From Bradyrhizobium sp. CCBAU 51765 (GTDB lineage: Bacteria; Pseudomonadota; Alphaproteobacteria; Rhizobiales; Xanthobacteraceae), in the NCBI RefSeq assembly GCF_015291725.1, contig NZ_CP030038.1:558001-622000 (forward strand): a stretch of 64,000 bases of DNA, written 5' to 3'. Under the pieces are notes generated by a model, which ran no database searches, was not told the origin of the DNA, and saw only the letters and a list, made by a program, of their open reading frames with translations. The translations under genes and the position numbers were made by a program. How positions within the stretch are numbered: position 1 is the first letter of the stretch; every line of letters starts with the position of its first letter. Below are positions 45,384-53,867 of the stretch, in pieces.

Positions 45384-46346
45384 TCAGCCCAGTTTCCGGC
45401 CGATATCGAGGAATTTCTGCCGCCGCTGCTTGCGGATGGCCTCGGCGTCGAGGTCCCGGAGCTCGTCGAAGGCCTTGGCGATGGCCTCACCCGTGGTGGC
45501 GATCATGGCCGCGGGGTCGCGATGGGCGCCGCCGACCGGCTCCTTCAGGATCTGGTCGATCACGCCGAAGCGGAGCATGTCCTGGGCGGTGATCTTCATG
45601 TTGTTGGCGGCTTCCTGCGCCTTGGTGCCGTCGCGCCAGAGGATGGAGGACGCCGCCTCCGGCGAGATCACGCTGTAGATCGCGTGCTCCAGCATCAGCA
45701 CCTTGTTGGCGGTGGTGATGGCGATGGCGCCGCCCGACATGCCCTCGCCGGTGATGATGGCGACGTTCGGCACGGTCAGGGCGAGGCAGGCGTCGGTCGA
45801 GCGTGCGATCGCCTCGGCCTGGCCGCGCTCCTCGGCGCCGATGCCGGGATAGGCGCCCGCGGAATCGGCGAGCGACAGCACGGGGAGGCCGAAGCGCTCG
45901 GCCATCTCCATCAGCCGCACGCATTTGCGATAGCCTTCGGGTCGCGCCATGCCGAAATTGTGCCTGATACGGCTGTCGGTGGAATCGCCCTTCTCCTGGC
46001 CCATCACGCAGATCGGCTCGCCGCGGAAGCGGCCGAAGCCGGCGACCAGCGCCTCGTCCTCGCCGAACTTGCGGTCGCCGGCGAGCGGGGTGAATTCGGT
46101 GATCAGGCCCTTGATGAAGTCGTTGAAATGCGGCCGCTGCGGATGCCGCGCGACCAGCGTCTTCTGCCACGGCGTCAGGTTCTGGTAGAGGTCGGCCAGC
46201 GCCTGCGCCGCCTTGTCCTCGATCCGCCCGATCTCGTCGCTGATGTCGGTGCCGGACGCCGCGAGCGCCCGCAATTCATCGACCTTGGAGTCGAGCTCGG
46301 CGACGGGCTTTTCGAAGTCGAGATAGCTGCGCATCTGGTCTTGCAT
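45384..46346 (-). CDS. accA: Acetyl-CoA carboxylase carboxyltransferase subunit alpha
   Basis: 320 aa from ATG 46346 (MQDQMRSYLDFEKPVAELDS), the standard start; the frame is open 114 bp further upstream. Transfers the carboxyl from biotin to acetyl-CoA with AccD in fatty-acid synthesis. FNDFIKGLITEFTPLAGDRK, FGMARPEGYRKCVRLMEMAE, TGEGMSGGAIAITTANKVLM and YSVISPEAASSILWRDGTKA are AccA landmarks. Confidence 0.97.
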   Translation of the reverse strand: MQDQMRSYLDFEKPVAELDSKVDELRALAASGTDISDEIGRIEDKAAQALADLYQNLTPWQKTLVARHPQRPHFNDFIKGLITEFTPLAGDRKFGEDEALVAGFGRFRGEPICVMGQEKGDSTDSRIRHNFGMARPEGYRKCVRLMEMAERFGLPVLSLADSAGAYPGIGAEERGQAEAIARSTDACLALTVPNVAIITGEGMSGGAIAITTANKVLMLEHAIYSVISPEAASSILWRDGTKAQEAANNMKITAQDMLRFGVIDQILKEPVGGAHRDPAAMIATTGEAIAKAFDELRDLDAEAIRKQRRQKFLDIGRKLG

Positions 46347-46516
46347 CAACTCAATATAGGGGGGCGGGGCCTTGGAGCGAAGCGAGGTTAGGGTTGCGGA
46401 AAGAAGTTTAGCGTCTTCAATGGTTTGGCTTGTGCGCTCGTGTGCCGCCAGCCAAATCAATCAATAAGGCCCCGGCTCTTTCTGCGGAGATGCGGCCGAA
46501 GTCAAGGCGGTTAGTG

Positions 46517-46541
46517 CACCTCTCCCGCTTGCGGGAGAGGT
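46517..46541. repeat. REP-like hairpin (CACCTCTCCCGCTTGCGGGAGAGGT)
   Basis: CACCTCTCCCGCTTGCGGG with AGAGGT. It lies 70 bp left of the IS. The same CTCTCCCGC/GCGGGAGAG motif makes up the outer part of both IS ends, which suggests the IS landed in a second copy of this hairpin. Confidence 0.8.
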
Positions 46542-46611
46542 CGCGCCGAAGGCGCGGGTGAGGGCTTTCTCCTCTAGGGGGTTATCCCATTGCGGAACAC
46601 CCTCTCCCCGC

Positions 46612-46637
46612 CCCTCTCCCGCAAGCGAGAGCTTTGC
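46612..46637 (+). repeat. Left terminal inverted repeat of the IS
   Basis: CCCTCTCCCGCAAGCGAGAG followed by CTTTGC. Perfect complement of the right end. Confidence 0.85.
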
Positions 46638-46683
46638 ATATTCGCGAATCTGCGATTCCCTAGACCGCTGAGGGAGGACGGGA

Positions 46684-47697
46684 ATGGCCTATCGACAGGT
46701 TGGACAACCGAGCTTTGCGGACGCGCTGGTGTCGCGACGGGGAAAAGGCAATCCGGTGCTGAGACGGATTGGGGACTTGGTCGATTGGGCAGCGGTAGGG
46801 GGCGTGCTAGGCGGTCTGCCGGAACCGGAGCGTGGGGCGCCGGCCTATCCGCGGCTGGTGATGTTCAAGGCGCTGTTGCTGCAGCAATGGTACGGGCTGT
46901 CCGATCCGGAGCTTGAAGAGGCGCTTGATGACCGCGCCTCATTCCGCGATTTCTGCGGCTTTGTGCTCGGCGATGAGACACCCGATCACGCCACGATCTG
47001 GCGCTTCCGCGACAGTTTGCAGCGGGCCGGCCTGGACGAGAGGCTGTTCGGTGAGATCCTGCGCCAGATCGATGCGCATGGGCTGGTGGTGCGGCGGGGT
47101 ACACTAATCGACGCGAGCCTGATCCCGGCGGCGGTGAAGCCGCCGAAGCCACCAGAGGAGCCGCAGCCCCCCGGCCCGGACGGTCGGGCGCCGAGCAAAC
47201 TGGTCAACAGCAAGCGCGATCCGGATGCGCGATGGACCAAGAAGGGCGGCAAACGATACTTCGGCTACAAGGCCCATGTTGGCATCGACCAGGGCTCGGC
47301 AATCATCCGCCGCAGCAAGCTGACCGATGCTGCGGTCAACGATACGGTGCCCGCCGACGAGTTGGTCTGTGGTGATGAGAAGGCGGTCTATGCCGACCAG
47401 GCCTATGACAAGCACGAGCGCCGTAGCGGCCTGCGCGCGCGAGGCATCAAGCCGCGGCTGATGTTCCGGCCCAACAAGCATCATCCGCTGACCGCGCGGC
47501 AGAAGCGCTTCAACGGTGCCGTGGGAAAGCGCCGCGCACCGGTCGAGCAGGTCTTCGCGCGCCTCAAGGGCAGCTACCGCTGGGCGCGCGCCCGCTATCT
47601 GGGCTGGGCGCGCAACCAGACGCATCTGCGCCTGATCTGCCTGGCAATGAATCTCAAACGATGGGTGGCGTTGTCTCCTGCGGGAGTTGCCGCATGA
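46684..47697 (+). CDS. IS5-family transposase
   Basis: 337 aa, with ATG preceded by GGAGGACG. DDE catalytic residues are all present: Asp143 (GTLIDASLIPAA), Asp238 (KAVYADQAYDKHE) and Glu288 (RAPVEQVFARLKGSYRWARA). The N-terminal block QQWYGLSDPELEEALDDRAS and FVLGDETPDHATIWRFRD are typical of the IS5 group. The frame is uninterrupted, so the element could be active. Confidence 0.95.
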   Translation: MAYRQVGQPSFADALVSRRGKGNPVLRRIGDLVDWAAVGGVLGGLPEPERGAPAYPRLVMFKALLLQQWYGLSDPELEEALDDRASFRDFCGFVLGDETPDHATIWRFRDSLQRAGLDERLFGEILRQIDAHGLVVRRGTLIDASLIPAAVKPPKPPEEPQPPGPDGRAPSKLVNSKRDPDARWTKKGGKRYFGYKAHVGIDQGSAIIRRSKLTDAAVNDTVPADELVCGDEKAVYADQAYDKHERRSGLRARGIKPRLMFRPNKHHPLTARQKRFNGAVGKRRAPVEQVFARLKGSYRWARARYLGWARNQTHLRLICLAMNLKRWVALSPAGVAA

Positions 47698-47808
47698 CCG
47701 CCCAACCCAATCAGTCGACCACGAAAGCGCAAACCTTCGATGCCGCCGACGTCCAACGCTACGCAAAAAACGCCCAACAGCGGCAATCACTCCCCCGCGT
47801 CCAATTAA
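47698..47808. other. Non-coding right part of the IS
   Basis: About 110 bp between the transposase stop and the right inverted repeat. No second gene is visible. Confidence 0.6.
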
Positions 47809-47834
47809 GCAAAGCTCTCGCTTGCGGGAGAGGG
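47809..47834 (-). repeat. Right terminal inverted repeat of the IS
   Basis: GCAAAGCTCTCGCTTGCGGG followed by AGAGGG. It ends 15 bp before the xerD stop codon. Confidence 0.85.
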
Positions 47835-47849
47835 AGCGCACCGCGACCC

Positions 47850-48809
47850 CTACTTCTCCGCCAGCGGGTGCAGGTCGCGCACCAGGCTCTTCAGCCGCTC
47901 CTCGACCACATGGGTGTAGATCTGCGTCGTGGAGATGTCGGTGTGGCCGAGCAGCGTCTGCACGATGCGCAGATCGGCGCCATTGTGCAGCAGGTGGCTG
48001 GCAAAGGCGTGGCGCAGCACGTGCGGAGAGACCAGCCGGGCCTGCAGGCCGGAGGCGACCGCGAGCTCCTTCAAATCGCGGGCGAAATGCTGCCGTGTCA
48101 GATGTCCGCTCTCGCCGAAGGAGGGGAATAGCCATTTCGAGGCGGCGAGGCCGTCTTTCTTCTTCTCGGTCTTCGCGGCTTCCGTCGCGGCGAGGTAATC
48201 CGCCATCGCCTGCCGCGAGGCCTCGTTGAGCGGCACCAGGCGCTCCTTGTTGCCCTTGCCGCGCACCACGATCATGCGGGCGTCGCGCTTGGCCGCCGAG
48301 CGCGGCAGCGCCACCAGTTCGGAGACGCGCAGGCCCGTGGCGTAGAGCACCTCGAGCAGGCAATAGAGCCTGAGAGCGCGCAGCCGCTTCGCCGGCGAGG
48401 CCTCTTCCGCCTCGCTTAACTCCTTGGCGCGGCGGAGCATGCGGTCGACATCCGCGATCGACAGCACCTTGGGCAGGCCGCGGCCGCGCTTGGGGCCGGA
48501 CAGGATCGCGGCCGGATCGTCGCCGCGGATGCGCTCATTGAGGAGGAAGCGGTAGAGATGCCGCATCGCCGACAGGCGGCGGGCGACGCTGGTGGATTTG
48601 AAGCCGCGGATGTCGAGATCGGCGAGATAGTCGCGCAGCGTCTGCGTTTCCGCGTCCACAAAATTGTGGCCGACGCGGCCCAGAAATTCCGAGAAATCGG
48701 TGAGATCGCGGCGATAGGCGTCGAGCGTATTGGGCCCGGCGCCCTGTTCCGCCGCGAGCATGTCGAGGAACAGGCCGATGAGCTTGGCGTCTGAGGGCTT
48801 GGTGGGCAT
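47850..48809 (-). CDS. xerD: Site-specific tyrosine recombinase XerD
   Basis: 319 aa, intact despite the nearby IS. Resolves chromosome dimers at dif with XerC and FtsK. Catalytic residues Arg161 (ATGLRVSEL), Lys185 (VRGKGNKERLVPL), His263 and Arg266 (SPHVLRHAFASHLL), His289 (LLGHTDISTTQIYTHV) and nucleophile Tyr298. The N-terminal SAM-like core-binding domain begins LIGLFLDMLAAEQGAGPNTL. The XerC/XerD distinction rests on overall resemblance. Confidence 0.92.
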   Translation of the reverse strand: MPTKPSDAKLIGLFLDMLAAEQGAGPNTLDAYRRDLTDFSEFLGRVGHNFVDAETQTLRDYLADLDIRGFKSTSVARRLSAMRHLYRFLLNERIRGDDPAAILSGPKRGRGLPKVLSIADVDRMLRRAKELSEAEEASPAKRLRALRLYCLLEVLYATGLRVSELVALPRSAAKRDARMIVVRGKGNKERLVPLNEASRQAMADYLAATEAAKTEKKKDGLAASKWLFPSFGESGHLTRQHFARDLKELAVASGLQARLVSPHVLRHAFASHLLHNGADLRIVQTLLGHTDISTTQIYTHVVEERLKSLVRDLHPLAEK

Positions 48810-48826
48810 GCCTCGGAGGCTAGCGC

Positions 48827-48973
48827 CTATTTCTTGAGAAATTTATCCGGCGGGATCGTCACCGTCATTTCCCGCGGCTTGGGATTGACGAAGTTCGCCA
48901 GCGCGAAGACCACGCCATAGACGATGCCGGCGATCACGGCGACGACCGTCAGGAAGCGGAACAGGCTGGGCAT
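48827..48973 (-). CDS. Small single-pass membrane protein
   Basis: 48 aa: MPSLFRFLTVVAVIAGIVYG, then VVFALANFVNP, a short KPREMTVTIPPDKFLKK tail. One transmembrane helix with a basic C-terminus. It lies 17 bp upstream of xerD on the same strand and is probably cotranscribed. Protein-like composition and position support it; no named family. The ribosome site is weak. Confidence 0.6.
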   Translation of the reverse strand: MPSLFRFLTVVAVIAGIVYGVVFALANFVNPKPREMTVTIPPDKFLKK

Positions 48974-48979
48974 CGTTCT

Positions 48980-49041
48980 GGGGTCTCGGGCAGAGGACTT
49001 GGATAGGGGTCTCGCGTAGGGCTCTTGGTAGGTCTCGGCAG
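48980..49041. repeat. Short direct repeats GGTCTCG
   Basis: GGGGTCTCGGGCAG, GGGGTCTCGCGTAG and TAGGTCTCGGCAG occur within 62 bp upstream of the small membrane gene on the minus strand. Imperfect units of about 28 bp. Confidence 0.5.
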
Positions 49042-49183
49042 CCAAATTAACCAATGAAATCATCCAACATGTTCGCCGTTTCGTGGCAAGAGTCCTCTGG
49101 CGAGGGCCCCCATGGGATCGTATAGGTGGCCAAAGCATGCCGCCCCCGGCGGCAGTTCGAGCGAGATCCAATCGAGCGAGACA

Positions 49184-49810
49184 ATGTCCGACGCCGCGGT
49201 GCCAGCACAAGCGACCCCTGAGGCCGACATCCTGTCGGCGCTCGGCGCGCGCTCGATCGTGCTGGTCGGCATGATGGGGGTGGGCAAGTCCACCATCGGC
49301 CGGCGGTTGGCGGCGCGGCTTGGCCTGCGATTTCTCGATGCCGATGTCGAAATCGAGGTGGCCCACGCCGGCATGACCATTCCGGAAATCTTTGCGACCC
49401 ATGGCGAGCCCTATTTCCGCGACGGCGAGGCCCGCGTGATCGCGCGCCTGCTCGAGGGCGGGCCGATCGTGCTGGCGACCGGTGGCGGCGCTTTCATGCG
49501 CGAGGAGACGCGCGCGCGCATCGCGGCGAAGGCCATCTCGATCTGGCTGAGGGCGGACCATGACGTCATCATGCGCCGCGTGCGGCGCCGTGCCGATCGT
49601 CCGCTGCTTCAGACCGCCGATCCCGAAGGAACCGTGACGCGCCTTCTCGCCCAGCGCGAGCCGGTCTATGCCAATGCCGACCTCACCATCGCCTCGCGCG
49701 ACGTGCCGCACGACCGGATCGTCGAGGAGTGCATCGAGGCGCTGCACGCCCATCTCTGCGGCGGACAGGCCGCCCAACCACCTGCCGACGTTGCGAGTGC
49801 TGTACGATGA
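49184..49810 (+). CDS. aroK: Shikimate kinase
   Basis: 208 aa from ATG 49184. Phosphorylates shikimate at O3 in chorismate synthesis. P-loop LVGMMGVGKSTIGRRLA, shikimate-binding FLDADVEIEVAHAGMTIPEI and YFRDGEARVIARLLEG, lid LATGGGAFMREETRA. The ATGA overlap with aroB makes a coupled pair, as in many bacteria. Confidence 0.96.
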   Translation: MSDAAVPAQATPEADILSALGARSIVLVGMMGVGKSTIGRRLAARLGLRFLDADVEIEVAHAGMTIPEIFATHGEPYFRDGEARVIARLLEGGPIVLATGGGAFMREETRARIAAKAISIWLRADHDVIMRRVRRRADRPLLQTADPEGTVTRLLAQREPVYANADLTIASRDVPHDRIVEECIEALHAHLCGGQAAQPPADVASAVR

Positions 49811-50949
49811 CTGCGCCGTTGAAACATTCCGATCCAGTCAAGGTCGACGTCGCGCTCGGCGACCGCGCCTATGACATCGTCATCGGCCGCGGCGTGCTGT
49901 CTTCGCTTGGAGAACGGGTCGCAGCCTTGCGGCCGGGCGTGCGCACGGCCATCGTGACCGACCGCACCGTCGCGAAATACTGGCTCGAGCCCACTGAGGC
50001 GTCGCTCGCAGCCAGCGGTATTCCGACCTCGCGCATCGTCGTCGAGGAAGGCGAGATCTCCAAGACCTATGCGGGCCTCGAAAAAGTCAGCGAAGCGCTG
50101 ATCGCCGCCAGAATCGAGCGCAACGATCTCGTCATCGCGCTCGGCGGCGGCGTGGTCGGCGATCTCGCCGGCTTTGCCGCGGCGATCCTGCGTCGCGGCG
50201 TCGATTTCGTGCAGGTGCCGACCTCGCTTCTCGCGCAGGTCGATTCATCCGTCGGCGGCAAGACCGGCATCAACTCGCCGCAGGGCAAGAACCTGCTAGG
50301 GGCCTTCCACCAGCCGGTGCTGGTCATCGCCGACACCGCCGTGCTCGACACGCTGTCGCCGCGCCAGTTCCGCGCCGGCTACGCCGAGGTCGCCAAATAC
50401 GGCGTGCTCGGCGACGAGGCCTTCTTCACCTGGCTGGAAAAGAACCATTCCGACATCTTCAAGGGCGGCTCCGCGCGCGAGCACGCGATCGCGACCTCGT
50501 GCCGCGCCAAGGCGGGCGTCGTCTCCCGCGACGAGCGCGAGACCGGCGAGCGCGCGCTGCTCAATCTCGGCCACACCTTCGGTCATGCGCTGGAAGCGGC
50601 GACCGGCTTCTCCGATCGCCTGTTCCACGGCGAGGGCGTCGCGATCGGCATGACGCTGGCGGCGCAGTTCTCGGCCAGGCTCGGCATGATCGGCGAGGCC
50701 GATGCGATGCGCGTCGAACGGCACCTGATCGAGGCCGGCCTGCCGACGCGCCTGCAGGACATCGCCGGTTTCGCGCAGGAAGGACTTGTCGATGCCGATG
50801 CGCTGATGGCGCTGATGGCGCAGGACAAGAAGGTCAAGCGCGGCAAGCTCACTTTCATCCTGCTGGAGGCGGTGGGACGCGCGGTGATCGCCAAGGACGT
50901 CGAGCCGACCTTGGTGCGCGATTTCCTGCAATCGAAACTGTCGCAGTGA
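49807..50949 (+). CDS. aroB: 3-dehydroquinate synthase
   Basis: 380 aa from ATG 49807, overlapping aroK by 4 bp. Converts DAHP to 3-dehydroquinate using NAD and a divalent metal. Landmarks: NDLVIALGGGVVGDLAGFAA, FVQVPTSLLAQVDSSVGGKT, GAFHQPVLVIADTAVLDTL, metal-binding LNLGHTFGHALEAATGF and HGEGVAIGM. Confidence 0.97.
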   Translation: MTAPLKHSDPVKVDVALGDRAYDIVIGRGVLSSLGERVAALRPGVRTAIVTDRTVAKYWLEPTEASLAASGIPTSRIVVEEGEISKTYAGLEKVSEALIAARIERNDLVIALGGGVVGDLAGFAAAILRRGVDFVQVPTSLLAQVDSSVGGKTGINSPQGKNLLGAFHQPVLVIADTAVLDTLSPRQFRAGYAEVAKYGVLGDEAFFTWLEKNHSDIFKGGSAREHAIATSCRAKAGVVSRDERETGERALLNLGHTFGHALEAATGFSDRLFHGEGVAIGMTLAAQFSARLGMIGEADAMRVERHLIEAGLPTRLQDIAGFAQEGLVDADALMALMAQDKKVKRGKLTFILLEAVGRAVIAKDVEPTLVRDFLQSKLSQ

Positions 50950-51016
50950 TGGCAGGACCGTTCAGATCGGCCGCCCGCGCAACGGCGGGGAATGCCGAGG
51001 CGGTCGCGAGGCAAAC

Positions 51017-52369
51017 ATGAGTTCGATCTCGATCAATCTGCTGCTGGCGGTCCTCTTGCTCGCCGCCAACGCGTTTTACGTGGCTGCGGAATTCGCGCTC
51101 GTGAAGAGCCGCGGCTTTCGCGTCAAGGCCATGGTCGAGCAGAATCGCTTCGGCGCCCGCCTGCTGCAGACGATGATGGGAAATATCGAATCCTATCTCG
51201 CCTGCTGCCAGCTCGGCATCACCATGGCTTCCCTCGGTCTTGGCTGGATCGGTGAGCCGACCGTGTCGGCGCTGCTGAGTCCGATCCTCCAGCCGCTCGG
51301 TTTGTCGGAGGCCACGCTGCACTTCGTCTCGTTCGTGGCGGGTTTCCTGGTCTTCTCCTCGCTGCATATCATCATCGGCGAGCAGGTGCCGAAAACGCTT
51401 GCGATCAGGGAGCCGATGCCGGTGTCGCAGTGGATCGCCTATCCGCTGCATGTCTCCTACCTGGTGTTCTATCCGCTGAGCTGGTGTCTCAACGCGGCTT
51501 CGAGCGGGATCCTGCGTCTGATCGGGGTCCAGGAGTTTTCGCAGCACGAGATCCTGACGGATTCCGAGATCGAGGGCCTGGTCGAGGAGTCGGCCGTGCA
51601 CGGCAAGATCGAGAGCGGCGAGGCCGAATACATTCACAACGTCTTCCGCCTTGGCGAGCTGACCGTGTCCGACGTGATGGTTCATCGCACCGCCATGGTA
51701 ATGATCAACGCCGACCTGCCGCCGGAGGAGCTGGTGCGCGAGGTGCTGGCCACCGAATACACCCGCATTCCGCTGTGGCGCGACAAGTCGGAGAACATCA
51801 TCGGCATCCTGCACGCCAAGGATCTGTTGCGAGCCATCCGCGCGTCGGAGGGCGATACCTCGCGTATCGACGTCACCACCATCATGCTGCCGCCCTGGTT
51901 CGTGCCGGAGATGCGGCCGATCTCCCAGCAGCTCAAGGCGTTCCGGCGTCGCAAGACCCATTTCGCGCTCGTCGTCGACGAGTATGGCGAGGTCGAAGGC
52001 CTCGTGACGCTGGAAGACATTCTGGAGGAGATCGTCGGCGATATCTCCGACGAGCACGACGTGGTGGTCGCCGGCGTCCGCCGTCAGCCCGACGGCTCCG
52101 TCGTGGTCGACGGCTCCGTGCCGATCCGCGATCTCAACCGCGCGCTGGACTGGCACCTGCCCGATGAAGAGGCAACGACGGTCGCCGGCCTCGTCATTCA
52201 CGAAGCGCGCTCGATCCCCGACCGCGGCCAGAGTTTTACCTTCCACGGCTTCCGCTTCCGCGTCCTCCGCCGCGAGCGCAACCGCATCACCGCGCTCCGT
52301 ATTTCACCGGTGGCACGCGAGGGCGAGCTGGAGGAGACCAAGCCGAGACGGGCCGGAACGTCGTTTTGA
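51017..52369 (+). CDS. CNNM/CorC-type membrane protein (hemolysin family)
   Basis: 450 aa. N-terminal DUF21/CNNM transmembrane domain (INLLLAVLLLAANAFYVAAE, GITMASLGLGWIGEPTVSAL), two CBS domains (VSDVMVHRTAMVMINADLPP; RRKTHFALVVDEYGEVEGLV with TLEDILEEIVGDISDEHDV), and a C-terminal CorC_HlyC domain. Such proteins act in divalent-cation (Mg, Co) efflux; the hemolysin name is historical. It lies 67 bp after aroB and may be cotranscribed. Confidence 0.92.
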   Translation: MSSISINLLLAVLLLAANAFYVAAEFALVKSRGFRVKAMVEQNRFGARLLQTMMGNIESYLACCQLGITMASLGLGWIGEPTVSALLSPILQPLGLSEATLHFVSFVAGFLVFSSLHIIIGEQVPKTLAIREPMPVSQWIAYPLHVSYLVFYPLSWCLNAASSGILRLIGVQEFSQHEILTDSEIEGLVEESAVHGKIESGEAEYIHNVFRLGELTVSDVMVHRTAMVMINADLPPEELVREVLATEYTRIPLWRDKSENIIGILHAKDLLRAIRASEGDTSRIDVTTIMLPPWFVPEMRPISQQLKAFRRRKTHFALVVDEYGEVEGLVTLEDILEEIVGDISDEHDVVVAGVRRQPDGSVVVDGSVPIRDLNRALDWHLPDEEATTVAGLVIHEARSIPDRGQSFTFHGFRFRVLRRERNRITALRISPVAREGELEETKPRRAGTSF

Positions 52370-52377
52370 CTTTCTCT

Positions 52378-52397
52378 TACCCTCCAGGGGAGGGTGA
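52378..52397. repeat. Hairpin between convergent genes (CCCTCCAGGGGAGGG)
   Basis: TTACCCTCCAGGGGAGGGTG lies in the 34-bp gap between the CNNM and bolA genes, and probably ends both transcripts. Confidence 0.6.
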
Positions 52398-52403
52398 AGA
52401 TCA

Positions 52404-52682
52404 TCACCCTTCCCCCGGCGCCTGCGCCTGGATCGCGAGCGCGTGCACGCCGCCGGCGAGTTCCGCGGCGAGCGCCGAATTTATCATGCGATGGCGGTCG
52501 ACCCGGCTCTTCCCTTTGAAGGCGGCAGACACGATATACACCCGAAAGTGCGTCTCGCCGCCCGGCTGATGGCCGGCGTGGCCCTCATGCAAATGTGACT
52601 CGTCGACGACCCGCAGGCTTTCCGGCGTGAAAGCTTCCTGCAACTTGTTGCTGATAGTGTCTTTCATGACCATGAGTGCCAT
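52404..52682 (-). CDS. bolA: BolA-family protein
   Basis: 92 aa from the first of three in-frame ATGs (52682, 52673, 52667; the last gives MKDTISNKLQEAF, the usual start). Conserved VVDESHLHEGHAGHQPGGET with the Fe-S-linked His, THFRVYIVSAAFKGKSRVDR and HRMINSALAAEL. BolA works with monothiol glutaredoxins in iron and Fe-S signalling. Divergent from the J-domain gene. Confidence 0.92.
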   Translation of the reverse strand: MALMVMKDTISNKLQEAFTPESLRVVDESHLHEGHAGHQPGGETHFRVYIVSAAFKGKSRVDRHRMINSALAAELAGGVHALAIQAQAPGEG

Positions 52683-52777
52683 TAAGGGACGCGATCGCGG
52701 CCCGTCAACTCCCGGGCCTCACGCTAATTGCAATGTCAAGACTTGAAGGTTTTTGCATTGCGTAGTCAAAGTCAGCC

Positions 52778-53413
52778 ATGCCGATCGATTCATCAAAGTT
52801 CTTCGACTCCATCCGCGTCAAGCCGCGTGGCAAGCAGGCGGAAGCGAAGCCGCGCGACAGCGTGGTCGCCTGCGAATGGACCGGCTGCCAGAACAAGGGC
52901 AGCCACCGCGCGCCGAAGGGCCGTGAGAACCAGCGCGAATACTGGCACTTCTGTCTCGACCACGTGCGCGAGTACAACCAGAACTACAATTTCTTCTCCG
53001 GCATGAACGCCGACGCCGTCGCGCGCTACCAGAAGGATGCGCTGACCGGTCACCGACCGACCTGGAAGATGGGCGCCAATGGCGGCGTCAAGAAGGGCGC
53101 AGAAGCCGAGATCGACGGCGCGTTCGATCCGTTCAGCATGTTCCAGGAGCTCAATGGCCGCACAGGCTGGCGGAAGGGGCCGGAGGCGCCGCCCAAGGCC
53201 GAAACGCGCAAGGTGATGAACGCCGAGCGCAAGGCGCTCCAGGTCATGGGCCTCGGTCCCGGTGCGACGCTCGCCGACGTGAAGACCAAGTACAAGGCGC
53301 TGGTGAAGCAGCATCACCCCGATGCCAATGGCGGCGACCGCTCCACCGAAGATCGCCTGATCGAGATCATCAAGGCGTATAATTATCTGAAGACGGTCGT
53401 GCGGGAGGCGTAA
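52778..53413 (+). CDS. J-domain (DnaJ-like) protein
   Basis: 211 aa. The N-terminal half carries a Cys-containing conserved region (CEWTGCQNKGSHRAPKGREN, WHFCLDHVREYNQNYNFFSG) found in alphaproteobacterial J proteins. The J domain is C-terminal, with ALQVMGLGPGATLADVKTKY, KALVKQHHPDANGGDRS (HPD) and IKAYNYLKTVV. Co-chaperone for a DnaK. Usually adjacent to cobS-cobT; here they are about 6 kb apart. Confidence 0.92.
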   Translation: MPIDSSKFFDSIRVKPRGKQAEAKPRDSVVACEWTGCQNKGSHRAPKGRENQREYWHFCLDHVREYNQNYNFFSGMNADAVARYQKDALTGHRPTWKMGANGGVKKGAEAEIDGAFDPFSMFQELNGRTGWRKGPEAPPKAETRKVMNAERKALQVMGLGPGATLADVKTKYKALVKQHHPDANGGDRSTEDRLIEIIKAYNYLKTVVREA

Positions 53414-53435
53414 GGCTTCCGCGCCTGTGTTGGAT

Positions 53436-53459
53436 GCCGTCCGCCCGGAAGCGGACGGC
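53436..53459. terminator. Hairpin between convergent genes
   Basis: GCCGTCCGC-CCGGAA-GCGGACGGC, a 9-bp perfect stem 22 bp after the J-domain stop and 10 bp before the stop of the convergent gene. No T-run on either side. Confidence 0.55.
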
Positions 53460-53469
53460 CCCATCAACG

Positions 53470-53706
53470 TCACCTCACCCGACAGACACGGACTCGCTTG
53501 ACGACGCGGCGTCCATGATAGCCGCGCGTGACCACGGTGCGTACGGTGCAGACCCTTCGCGGAACGTAATGATAGCGTGCGTTCACGACGTCCCCCGACA
53601 CTGAAGCGTTTGCGATGGGATGCGCCGGCAGCGCATGGGCTGGCACCGCGAGTGACGACAGAGCGAACAGCGTTCCGGCAGCGAGGGCGTAGGAGAGCTT
53701 CTTCAT
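53470..53706 (-). CDS. Small exported basic protein
   Basis: 78 aa from ATG 53706, with AAGGAA five bases upstream; an in-frame ATG two codons earlier is less well placed. Signal peptide KKLSYALAAGTLFALSSLAV, cleavage near AHA-LPAH. The mature part is Arg/Val-rich (VPRRVCTVRTVVTRGYHGRR, VVKRVRVCRVR) with two Cys that may pair. Unknown function; such cationic periplasmic proteins are frequent in Bradyrhizobium. Confidence 0.6.
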   Translation of the reverse strand: MKKLSYALAAGTLFALSSLAVPAHALPAHPIANASVSGDVVNARYHYVPRRVCTVRTVVTRGYHGRRVVKRVRVCRVR

Positions 53707-53867
53707 TACCATTCCTTTTCGTGACTGCCCCTGAAGACATTCGTAGGGGCGATCATGAATGCGCGGCCAGCGTCTTTGTTCCGGCTGGCCGCGGAGTCCT
53801 TTCCGTCGCGTGCTCGAAAAGGCCCGAACAAAGTCAATCCTGACGAGCCCGGATATCGTGCTTGCGT

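Larger units (their letters stand above)
46612..47834 (+). mobile_element. IS5-family insertion sequence (about 1.2 kb), apparently intact
   Basis: A 26-bp perfect inverted repeat bounds the unit: CCCTCTCCCGCAAGCGAGAG then CTTTGC at 46612-46637, and its complement at 47809-47834. Similarity continues a few bases inward (CATATT versus CTTAATT). The outer 18-20 bp resemble the REP hairpin at 46517, so the true IS ends may be only the inner part (GAGCTTTGC...). No short direct target repeat is evident. It separates accA and xerD without damaging either. Confidence 0.85.

Noticed and set aside
46684..47697. IS disrupting xerD or accA
   Set aside because: Both genes are complete; the right IS end is 15 bp from the xerD stop and the left end about 265 bp from the accA start.
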